Positions 1 to 6,769 of a stretch of DNA of 11,141 nucleotides are shown here, piece after piece. Origin of the DNA: Cyanobacteria bacterium K_DeepCast_35m_m2_023 (GTDB lineage Bacteria > Cyanobacteriota > Cyanobacteriia > PCC-6307 > Cyanobiaceae); contig VGQR01000041.1 in assembly GCA_016882345.1 (NCBI GenBank), positions 1-11,141 on the forward strand, read 5' to 3'. A program made the translations under genes and the position numbers. The notes beneath the pieces are model-generated. The model saw nothing but the letters and a program-made list of their open reading frames with translations, made no database searches and was not told where the DNA came from. Position 1 is the stretch's first letter. Each line of letters begins with the position of its first letter.

Positions 1-256
1 GTGGTTTTCTTTTTCAGGAGTCCCTAGCTAACTGGCTAAATCTGATATCGTGATATTGCGTCAAGGATAATAATTTGTCGTAGAATGCTTTGTGCTGTTT
101 ATGGCATTTGGCTTGTTTATTTATTGCATTTAGCGAGATTGATTTTGCTGTGTTGTTTGTGCGTAAGCATTTCCCATTCTTCGCCGCTTTTATTAGTGCT
201 TTTGCCAGTGAATTGATGTCTCCTGGTTTAAAAAGCCACCCTGTTATGTCGTGTTT
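1..256. other. AT-rich segment with a compositional break inside the GT4 gene
   Basis: Bases 1-240 contain 93 G/C (39%), and bases 61-180 only 42 (35%). From about base 300 rightward the DNA is strongly GC-rich. The segment encodes the last ~80 residues of the leftward GT4 gene, just past its conserved E-x7-E/GGMAE block, and continues to the window edge. This is seen directly; that it is a recombination or gene-transfer junction is inference. Confidence 0.6.
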
Positions 257-1318
257 AATTTTTTCTGCCATGCCTCCAAGGTCAGGTGCGAGCACTGGGC
301 GGCCGTAGCGATGGGCCTCGTTGATGATCATCGGTGCGTTCTCGTACCAGCGCGAGCCCATCACTACCACATCGACTGCTTGCAGGCGCTGCGGCAACTC
401 GCCTGGTTGGTAGGTCCCGCAGCACTGCACCAGCTGAGCTGGCAGTGATTTCAGCTTCTGTCTCAGAGCTTCAATCAGCGCATCACCCGTGCCCGCAGCC
501 GGCCAGCCGCCATGGATTTGCAGTTGCATCTCGGGATGATGCTGTTGGGCCAGCAAAAATCCCTCCACGATCAGGTCAATGCCCTTCCAGCGGTTGATTT
601 GGCCGCAATAGGCCACAACAAACACGTCTATTCCTGGCTCATCAGTTGCTGCACTGGCTGATGGGGGTGCAGCGGCCGCAAAGGTTGGTGGCAGATTATC
701 GATCACGCTCAGCCGTCGCGGATCAACCCCCCACTTCAGGTACTGGCGTTTGAGAAAGTAACTGGGCGCGATCCAGTGGTCGATGCAGCCCTTGAGCTGC
801 TGCAGCCTCGCCTGGCGAATCGCCAACTCGGTTCGCTGGTTGCCCCCCAGGCATTGGTCGCAGGCTGCTGGCCGCGGCCCGTCGCAGAGCTGCCCGTCGC
901 GCCGTAGCAGCCGCCCCTCATAGGCGCAGGGTCCCCAGTAGTCGTGCAGCGTGAGCACCAGCGGCGCTTGGGGAAACCAGCGCCGCAGCGCAAACACCAG
1001 ATCCAGCCCCACATGCAGGTAGTGATGCAGATGGATCAGCGCGAAGTTGTGTTGGGCCAGGGCTGCATGCAGTTGCCCGTTGCGGTTCAGATTCACCGCC
1101 GTGTCATGCATCACCGCACTGGTTGATGGTTTGATCAACCATTGCCGCGGGGCCAGCTCTTTGACCTCGCACCCCGGCGGCAGCGCCCCGCTCGCGGGCG
1201 CCGCCGCCAGAAAGCCGCAGCTTTCAGGGCCAAAGTGTTCAAACAGCCGCCAGGCGGCCCATTCGCCGCCGCCGCAGTTGAGCTGCGGATGGCCGTGGCT
1301 CACATACAAGATCTTCAT
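14..1318 (-). CDS. Family 4-type (GT-B) glycosyltransferase, last gene of the leftward operon
   Basis: Predicted 434-residue cytoplasmic retaining glycosyltransferase that would move a sugar from a nucleotide donor to a glycan or lipid-linked acceptor. The N-terminal Rossmann half starts with MKILYVSHGHP and holds GGGEWAA (16-22), LIHLHHYLH (94-102) and LTLHDYWGPCAYEG (122-135). A Cys cluster follows (C145, C153, C156), as in some GT4 proteins. The C-terminal donor half begins near VVAYCGQINRWKGIDLI (234-250) and carries the GT4 E-x7-E signature at E326 and E334, then GRPVLAPDLGGMAE (339-352). ATG at 1318 is chosen because the fold begins there and the ATG overlaps the preceding gene's TGA as ATGA; the open frame extends 21 codons further upstream with no homology-like sequence. 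The last ~80 residues are Lys/Asn/Ile-rich and AT-rich, unlike the rest of the gene. Sugar and acceptor specificity cannot be read from sequence. Confidence 0.9.
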   Translation of the reverse strand: MKILYVSHGHPQLNCGGGEWAAWRLFEHFGPESCGFLAAAPASGALPPGCEVKELAPRQWLIKPSTSAVMHDTAVNLNRNGQLHAALAQHNFALIHLHHYLHVGLDLVFALRRWFPQAPLVLTLHDYWGPCAYEGRLLRRDGQLCDGPRPAACDQCLGGNQRTELAIRQARLQQLKGCIDHWIAPSYFLKRQYLKWGVDPRRLSVIDNLPPTFAAAAPPSASAATDEPGIDVFVVAYCGQINRWKGIDLIVEGFLLAQQHHPEMQLQIHGGWPAAGTGDALIEALRQKLKSLPAQLVQCCGTYQPGELPQRLQAVDVVVMGSRWYENAPMIINEAHRYGRPVLAPDLGGMAEKIKHDITGWLFKPGDINSLAKALIKAAKNGKCLRTNNTAKSISLNAINKQAKCHKQHKAFYDKLLSLTQYHDIRFSQLARDS

Positions 1319-2841
1319 GGCAGCACCTGCAGCTCGGGGCACAGCTTCCGCGCCCACCAGGCGTTGGCCGCGGTGCGCCACTGGGCCAGGAGGCCCTGCC
1401 GCGCCAGGCTCTGGCCTTCGAGGTGCAACAGTCGCACGTCGCTGGCCAGCAGCAGCGGCAGCCCCGCCCGCCGCCAGCGCAGCGACAGCTCCAGGTCTTC
1501 AAAATCACCCGTGCCAAACACCGGCTCAAAGCCCCCCAACGCAAGCCAGCGCTGCCGTTGAAACAGCAGCGCGGCGCCGCTGAGCGCCTCGACGCTGCTG
1601 GGGGCCGCCAGTTGCGGCCACAGCGCCGCCTGCTGCCCTTTGCCCGGGTGGATGCAGGCCGGCAGGGCTGGGTTGTCGAGCCGTGCTTCGGCACGCATGC
1701 CGGCGTGCTGGATCAGGCCTTCGTCATCAACCAGCAGCGGCGCCAGCAGGGCATCGGGGGTGCTGGCGTGATGCGCCAGCAGCCGCTCGAGCCAGCCCGG
1801 CTGCAGGGCAAACACATCTGAATTGAGCAGCAGCACCAGATCACTACTCGCTGTGGCCACCCCGATGTTGCAGGCCATGCCAAAGCCGCGGTTCTGATCG
1901 ACCATCACTACCGTGATGTCGAGCGCGCTCTCGGCCCACTGGGCGCTGCACCAACGGCCAAACGCGCTGGCGATGCTTGGGTCATCGACCACGTACAGCA
2001 GCCGCGCCAGGCCCCTGCTGAATGCCGGATCGATCTGAAAGCTGGCGATCTGGCCCAGCACCACATCCCAGCGCCCATACAACGGCACCACCACGGTGAC
2101 AGCGGCATCGGGATGCCGCTGGCCCAGCTGCAGGCGGCGCTCGATCAGGCTCGGCCAGAGTGCTGTGGGCCGCAGCGGTTCGCAGGCTCGCAGCAGCACC
2201 GGCGCCAAGGCGTGGTGCAGCAGCTCGGGCAGCCGTTCAATCGGCGTGTGCTCGAGCTGGCAGGCCTGCAGCAGTGTGTCGACCAACAGCGGGTAGGGGC
2301 AGTCGCAGGCATCCAGCACGGTGGGGGCGGCTTCCTGCCCCTGCAGCCACAGCCGGGCAATGGTGTCGCCAGCCGCCACGGGCACGCGCACCAACAGGCC
2401 GGCATCACCGCAGGTCGGTAACCCTAGGTGTTGGCTCACATCGGGGCGGCGCAGCGGTGGTGCCGTGCCGTGGCAGGCCAGCCACTGGCCCGAGCCGGTG
2501 AGCACCACCACCCAGGGCTGACTCCACGATTGTTGCCAACCCACGATCAGATACTGCCCCCCCGGCGTGGCGATCACCCGATCCACTGCCGCCTGCGACA
2601 GGGTGAGTCGCAGTGCATTGGCGACAGCTTCGGCATGGGGGTCGCCATGGCTCACCGCCCGCTGCTGCAGCAACGGCACCAGCAGGGGTTGCAGCCGGGC
2701 CTCGACCAGGGGGGCGAGCCAGTGCTGCCACTGTTGCAGGGCTTCTGGGCCGTGGCGGTCGAGCCACGGCTGCAGCACCGCCGCCGCCCCTGGCAGATCG
2801 CCCCTGCTCAGGGCCTCGAGGAGCTCGGGTGCCTGTTTCAT
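1315..2841 (-). CDS. GT2 family glycosyltransferase with N-terminal accessory region
   Basis: 508-residue protein. Residues 1-80 are helical and Leu/Ala-rich. Residues ~86-175 look beta-rich, with TPGGQYLIVGW (92-102) and RPDV (132-135), resembling a small accessory domain seen before GT2 domains in other bacterial surface-glycan proteins; that link is from memory. The GT-A catalytic domain runs from ~246: VTVVVPLYGRWD (248-259), YVVDDPS (283-289), QNRGFGMACNIG (316-327), LLLNSDVFALQPGW (337-350, the NSD replacing DxD as metal/nucleotide site), IQHAG (377-381), SGAALLFQR (421-429) and GDFEDLELSLRWR (445-457) with the probable catalytic-base acidic pair. This is the rhamnosyltransferase/O-antigen type of GT2. 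No membrane span is apparent. The ATG at 2841 overlaps the upstream TGA as ATGA, and the stop overlaps the next ATG the same way, so it is translated as part of a coupled operon. Substrate unknown. Confidence 0.9.
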   Translation of the reverse strand: MKQAPELLEALSRGDLPGAAAVLQPWLDRHGPEALQQWQHWLAPLVEARLQPLLVPLLQQRAVSHGDPHAEAVANALRLTLSQAAVDRVIATPGGQYLIVGWQQSWSQPWVVVLTGSGQWLACHGTAPPLRRPDVSQHLGLPTCGDAGLLVRVPVAAGDTIARLWLQGQEAAPTVLDACDCPYPLLVDTLLQACQLEHTPIERLPELLHHALAPVLLRACEPLRPTALWPSLIERRLQLGQRHPDAAVTVVVPLYGRWDVVLGQIASFQIDPAFSRGLARLLYVVDDPSIASAFGRWCSAQWAESALDITVVMVDQNRGFGMACNIGVATASSDLVLLLNSDVFALQPGWLERLLAHHASTPDALLAPLLVDDEGLIQHAGMRAEARLDNPALPACIHPGKGQQAALWPQLAAPSSVEALSGAALLFQRQRWLALGGFEPVFGTGDFEDLELSLRWRRAGLPLLLASDVRLLHLEGQSLARQGLLAQWRTAANAWWARKLCPELQVLP

Positions 2842-4703
2842 AGGCTCTGGATCAAATCAAGGCCCATGGGCCGCCCGTCGCTGCAGTGGGGCGCACAGGC
2901 TTGGGGCCACCAGGGGCTGGGATTGGCCAGCCGGCCCATCCAGCGGCGCTGCATCAATGCCAGCGCTGGCCCCGCCGTGAGGCTGCCCGAGGCGTCGCGG
3001 CTCTGGCTTTCGTGGTGAATCAAGGTGGCGGCCGGGTCAATCACGTGGCGGTAGCCCAGTTGCGCGAGACGCAAACAAAAGTCCACATCATTGAATTCCA
3101 CCGGCAGGGCTGGATCGAACCCCCCCAGCCGTTCAAACAGGTCGCGCCGCACCATCAGGCAAGCACCCGTGACGGCGCCCCAGTCGCTCAGATAGCTGCT
3201 GCGGCCTCGGTGCACCCCATGGTCCCTGGGAAGGCCCTTGTAGGCGTGGTCAGCACCAAAATGCATGCCCACCACCACGCCGGCGTGCTGCAGGGTGCCA
3301 TCGGGGTATAGCAGCGCCGCCCCCACGCAGCCCACGGCCGGGCGTTGGGCCTGGGCGGCCATGGTTTCGAGCCAGCCCGGTTGCTGCGCTTCGATGTCGT
3401 TGTTGAGAAACAGCAGCAGCTCGCTCGTGCAGTGCTGGGCGGCCGCGTTGTTGAGTTGGCTCCAGTTGAACGGTTGCGCGTCGCGCAGCACCCGCAGGCG
3501 GTCGCCCAGACGGGCTTGCCACTGGGCCAGCAGGCTGGCCAGAGCTGGTTCCGTGGAGCCGTTGTCGACCACCAGCCAATGCAGCTCGACCGGCGAGCGC
3601 TCGCAGCTGGCGCTGACACTCTCCAAGCACTGCGCCATCAGGTCGCTGCGGTCGCAGGTGGGCACAATCGCCGTACAGCGCAGCGCCTGCGGCAGCGCCC
3701 ACTGCAGCACAAATCCTGTGGGCCGGCTGGGGTGGGGCGTCACCGCGGTGATCGCCTCGCCGCCCTGCTGCAGGTGCGCCTGCAGCAGGGCGGCGGCGGC
3801 CGGAGGCTCCAGGGCGGGCGTGCTGCCCCGCTGCTGATGCACCAAAATCAGCGGTGCATGCCGGTGCCGCGGCCGCCGCGCCAGGGCCTGCAGCACCCAG
3901 CCGAGGCGCCGCGCCGGCTCGGCCGGCGGCGGCGGCAACTGCTGCTCGCGCAACCAGCTGCAGCGCCAGACGCTGATGCTCTCGAGCCAGGGGGTGCTCC
4001 AGCTGCTCTCGTGCAGCTGGGCCGGTTTGAACCAGGGGTCGTGCCGCAGCCCGGCTCCATCCAGCACGTCTTCGTCGGCGCTGATCAGGTCGGGTTGCTC
4101 CAGCTCCCAGCTGATCAACAGCGCCTCCAGGGCCTGGCGCGCCTGCGGGCGCAGCACGCTGCCGGACCCCAGCACGATCAGCCAACCCTGCACAGGCAGC
4201 GGGCAGCTGTGGCCTGCAGGCAGCACCTGCCAGGCCTGCTGCAGCGGGACCAGCTCGCTCGGCCACCGGCCCTCGAGCTGGTCGCACCAGTACTGGTAGG
4301 CGGCCGGGCCCAGCCCCTGGCTCAGGTCTTCGCCGCCCACCAGGGCCCGGTGGCGGCACCCCAGGGCTTTGGCTGCAATCCAGCGCTGGTCAGGCAGCAC
4401 CGCCAGGGCCTGCTCGTAGGCCCTGGCCGCGTCGGCCCAGCGGCCACTCCGCTGGCGCAGTTCGGCCAGGGCAAACCAGTTCCAGCCGATCGACGGGTCC
4501 AGCTCGCAGCTGCGCTGCTGCAGGGCTTCGGCGGGTCCGAACTGACCCAACAATGCCTTGGCCTTGCCCAGCAGGTGGTGGGCGGCGCCGTGGTCGTCCA
4601 ACTGGGTGCAGGCCTGGCTCAGCAGGGTGTGGGCCCTCGAAGCGTCGCCGGCCTCCAGGGCCTGCTGGCCCTGGGCATACAGCGCCAGGCCTGTCTCGCT
4701 CAC
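2838..4703 (-). CDS. TPR + degenerate GT2 + GT2 glycosyltransferase
   Basis: 621-residue three-part protein. Residues ~1-125 are TPR-like helices, with clear repeats near 5-38, 39-71 and 73-106 (for example LAELRQRSGRWADAARAYEQ). The middle (~170-330) holds SADEDV (208-213) and GLRHDPWFKP (218-227). These correspond to the DEDK and FKPDW blocks of the first GT2 domain in tandem-GT2 surface-glycan enzymes, but the nucleotide-binding start is missing, so it looks like a remnant. The C-terminal GT2 is complete: AIVPTCDRSD (345-354), LVVDNGST (377-384), FNWSQLNNA (412-420), LFLNNDIEAQQPGW (431-444), LYPDGTLQHAGVV (465-477), VTGACLMVRR (511-520), FNDVDFCLRL (537-546) and HHES (563-566). The start is a GTG at 4703 that overlaps the previous stop as GTGA. 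It is a likely cytoplasmic transferase, perhaps held in a complex by its TPRs. Donor and acceptor are unknown. Confidence 0.9.
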   Translation of the reverse strand: MSETGLALYAQGQQALEAGDASRAHTLLSQACTQLDDHGAAHHLLGKAKALLGQFGPAEALQQRSCELDPSIGWNWFALAELRQRSGRWADAARAYEQALAVLPDQRWIAAKALGCRHRALVGGEDLSQGLGPAAYQYWCDQLEGRWPSELVPLQQAWQVLPAGHSCPLPVQGWLIVLGSGSVLRPQARQALEALLISWELEQPDLISADEDVLDGAGLRHDPWFKPAQLHESSWSTPWLESISVWRCSWLREQQLPPPPAEPARRLGWVLQALARRPRHRHAPLILVHQQRGSTPALEPPAAAALLQAHLQQGGEAITAVTPHPSRPTGFVLQWALPQALRCTAIVPTCDRSDLMAQCLESVSASCERSPVELHWLVVDNGSTEPALASLLAQWQARLGDRLRVLRDAQPFNWSQLNNAAAQHCTSELLLFLNNDIEAQQPGWLETMAAQAQRPAVGCVGAALLYPDGTLQHAGVVVGMHFGADHAYKGLPRDHGVHRGRSSYLSDWGAVTGACLMVRRDLFERLGGFDPALPVEFNDVDFCLRLAQLGYRHVIDPAATLIHHESQSRDASGSLTAGPALALMQRRWMGRLANPSPWWPQACAPHCSDGRPMGLDLIQSL

Positions 4704-5707
4704 CAGCTGGGCCGCAGCAGGCTGCGATATAGCAACGAGGCCTCGCGATAACGGCCATCGGCCTCGAGCGCCGCCGCCAGCGCTTCGCTGACGCTGCGCT
4801 CATCAGGAAAGGACTGATGCAGATCCTGCAAGAGGGCGAGGGCAGCTTCACGCGCCTCGGCGTCCTGCTCGGGCCGTAGGCCCTCCAGAGCCCAGTGCAG
4901 CCACTGCTGCGGCGCTTGGCCGTTCGGCTCGAGAGCGAACCACTGCCGTTGCAGCCCTAGCACTGCGGCCAACCGGCCCTCGAGTGCTTCGGCGGCGGCC
5001 AGATTGCGCAGCAGCGCGATCTGCACCGGGCCGCTGACTTGCCCCTGCTGCAGCTGGTAGGTCTGGCGCAGCAGCAGCAGGGCGTCGCTGGTCTGCCCCA
5101 CGGCCAGCAGGGCACCGCCATGGTTGACATGGGATTCGACGCGGCTCGGATCGGCTTCACAGGCCGCCGCAAAAGCCGCCGTGGCCGCCGCCAGCTGGCC
5201 CAGCACGATGCACGCCTTGCCACGCAAATCGAGGCCGCTGGCTGGTAAGGCGCCGTGCTCGGTTTCGAGCGCGGCCAGTCCGGCCAGCACCTGCTCGGCC
5301 GTGTCGCTGCTCAGCTCTTCCGACAGTTCCCTGATGGTTGTCTCCAGGTCATGGCCTGCTGCTGGGGTGGTTTGGCCCTGTTCCCAGTGCTGGGCCGCCT
5401 CGAGCAGCCCATGCAGCTGCTCGGCCGCCAGCGGCGCTTGCCGTTGCTGCCGTTCGGCCATCAGCAACGCCAGGGCCTGGCGGTAAAACGGCACCGCCAG
5501 CTCCATGGCGCCGCGGCCGTTCATTTCTTCGGCCATGGCGTAGTAGCGATCCGCCAAGGCCAGATTGTCGGACTCAGTTGTGGCTGCCGCTGCTGCTGGG
5601 GCCCTCGTGGTGGCGGGCTCAACAGCCGAAACAGCTGCTTGCGCAGGGCGTCGACTGCTGGGACGGCTGCTTTTAGGGCTGCTGCGAGGTGCTGGCGAGT
5701 TGGCCAT
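4700..5707 (-). CDS. TPR-repeat protein, first gene of the leftward operon
   Basis: 335-residue protein with no recognisable catalytic domain. Residues 1-46 are a Ser/Pro/Ala/Arg-rich, probably disordered tail with no convincing signal peptide. Residues ~47-83 form a first TPR-like unit (NLALADRYYAMAEE ... AVPFYRQALAL). A second group spans ~155-225, with GKACIVLGQLAAATAAFAAA (163-182) and NHGGALLAVGQTSDALLLLR (195-214). A last unit closes the protein (~303-331, ALEADGRYREASLLYRSLL). The spacing near 100-150 is irregular. TPRs bind other proteins, so a scaffold role for the glycosyltransferases made from the same transcript is plausible inference. The ATG at 5707 is chosen because the frame upstream of it lies antisense to the divergent GT2 and GT61 genes and has no protein-like sequence. 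No Shine-Dalgarno motif precedes it. The TGA at 4700-4702 overlaps the GTG start of the next gene. Confidence 0.82.
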   Translation of the reverse strand: MANSPAPRSSPKSSRPSSRRPAQAAVSAVEPATTRAPAAAAATTESDNLALADRYYAMAEEMNGRGAMELAVPFYRQALALLMAERQQRQAPLAAEQLHGLLEAAQHWEQGQTTPAAGHDLETTIRELSEELSSDTAEQVLAGLAALETEHGALPASGLDLRGKACIVLGQLAAATAAFAAACEADPSRVESHVNHGGALLAVGQTSDALLLLRQTYQLQQGQVSGPVQIALLRNLAAAEALEGRLAAVLGLQRQWFALEPNGQAPQQWLHWALEGLRPEQDAEAREAALALLQDLHQSFPDERSVSEALAAALEADGRYREASLLYRSLLRPSW

Positions 5708-5773
5708 AACGAAACGGCACAACGAAATCTCGTGCCTTAGTAAGAGCTTATGGGGTCCCAGGCTTTGCGCAAA
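5708..5773. promoter_or_regulatory. Divergent intergenic region, probable promoters for both operons
   Basis: This 66-bp gap is the only non-coding space between the head-to-head operons, so both promoters probably lie in it or just inside the flanking genes. It is less GC-rich than its surroundings. On the minus strand, TTGCGC followed 16 nt later by TAAGCT is a weak -35/-10 candidate for the leftward operon. No convincing -10/-35 pair is seen for the rightward one. Function is inferred from position; the boxes are poor matches. Confidence 0.45.
5716..5736. promoter_or_regulatory. Imperfect inverted repeat in the divergent intergenic region
   Basis: GGCAC (5716-5720) and GTGCC (5732-5736) are inverted, and ACGA/TCGT pair inside them around AATC, giving a nested dyad with a short bulge. 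It could be an operator or a hairpin in the leader of the leftward operon, just upstream of its ATG. The dyad is visible; any function is speculative and a short dyad like this can arise by chance. Confidence 0.25.
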
Positions 5774-6769
5774 ATGAAGCCCATGAACCAGCTGGCTGTC
5801 GTGCTGCCGATGCGCAACGCCTCTGCCTGGTTGCCCCAGCTGCTGGCGGCGCTGGCGCACGACTGGGCGGTGCCGTTCGAGCTGGTCGCCGTCGACGATG
5901 GCAGCAGCGACGGCAGCGCTCAGCTGCTGCAGCGCCTGTGCAGCCATTGGCCGCAGCAGCGCTGGCAGCTGCTCGACGGCGGCGGCCGCGGTGTTTCGGC
6001 CGCCCGCAACCGGGCGGTGGCCGCCAGCACGGCGCCGTTCATCGCCTTCATTGATGCCGACGACCGGCCCCTGCCCGGGCGCCTGGCCCGGCCCCTGGCG
6101 GTCCTGCAGCAGCACCCCGAGCTCGACCACGTGCATGGCGGCTGGCTGCGCTGCCCCCCCGCTGGCGCTGCCCCCCACGCGGTGTGCCCCTGGCTCGAAG
6201 GCGCCGCCTTCGATTGGCAGTCGGTGATCGAGCACAAGGCCGTGCTGCCTAGCGCCTGGACCCTGCGCCGCAGCGCCCTGCAGCGGGTGGGCGGTTTTGA
6301 CGAGGGCCTCAGCCATGCCGAGGACGTCGACCTGCTGGCTCGTCTGGCCGCCAGCGGCAGCCGCGGCGCCTGGATTCCCGAGCCCTTGGTGCGCTATCGC
6401 GTGCATCCGGGCTCGGCCAGCGGCCGTCTGCGCCAGCACCTGCAGGGGCTGATCGGCGTGCTCGAGCGCCACCTGCAGGGGCTGGCGCCGGCCCTGGCCC
6501 CCTGGGCGGCCGAGCAGCGCTACAGCACCCTGACCTGGTGCTGCTGGCAGGCCTGGAGCGCCGGCCAGCCCCAGCTGGCCCTTCAACTGTTGCAGCAGGC
6601 TTTGCCGGCCTGCCCCTATCCGTTGGCGCGCCGCCGCGTGCACCTGCTTGAGGTGTTTGCCCGCAGCTGCCGCCGCGTCGGCCAGCCCTGGGACCGCCCG
6701 GCCCTGCAGGCCAGCCCCTTTTGGCGGCACGCCTGCGCCCTGATCGACGCAGGCCCCAGCCATGGCTGA
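5774..6769 (+). CDS. GT2 family glycosyltransferase, first gene of the rightward operon
   Basis: 331-residue GT-A fold glycosyltransferase, presumably inverting and cytoplasmic. Its motifs lie in the usual order: LAVVLPMRNASAWL (7-20), LVAVDDGSSDGS (37-48), GRGVSAARNRA (71-81), FIAFIDADDRPLPGRL (89-104) with the DAD metal/nucleotide site at 94-96, a conserved RVGGFDEGLSHAEDVDLLAR stretch (171-190) with the ED pair that probably includes the catalytic base, and a short helical C-terminal extension (~215-325) that looks like solenoid helices rather than membrane spans. The start is uncertain: ATG 5774 places the first beta-strand at residue 7; ATG 5750 adds 8 residues and has a weak AAGAG just upstream; ATG 5783 removes 3. 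The stop overlaps the next gene by 8 bp. The sugar is unknown. Confidence 0.88.
   Translation: MKPMNQLAVVLPMRNASAWLPQLLAALAHDWAVPFELVAVDDGSSDGSAQLLQRLCSHWPQQRWQLLDGGGRGVSAARNRAVAASTAPFIAFIDADDRPLPGRLARPLAVLQQHPELDHVHGGWLRCPPAGAAPHAVCPWLEGAAFDWQSVIEHKAVLPSAWTLRRSALQRVGGFDEGLSHAEDVDLLARLAASGSRGAWIPEPLVRYRVHPGSASGRLRQHLQGLIGVLERHLQGLAPALAPWAAEQRYSTLTWCCWQAWSAGQPQLALQLLQQALPACPYPLARRRVHLLEVFARSCRRVGQPWDRPALQASPFWRHACALIDAGPSHG

Noticed and set aside
1319..1381. 21-codon N-terminal extension of the GT4 gene
   Set aside because: The GT-B fold starts at MKILYVSH, and ATG 1318 forms a 4-bp overlap with the preceding stop, matching the other junctions.
3345..4751. 468-residue open frame on the plus strand
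   Set aside because: It lies antisense to the TPR-GT2 gene, which has complete GT2 motifs on the minus strand. The plus frame is Gln/Arg/Gly-rich with no domain.
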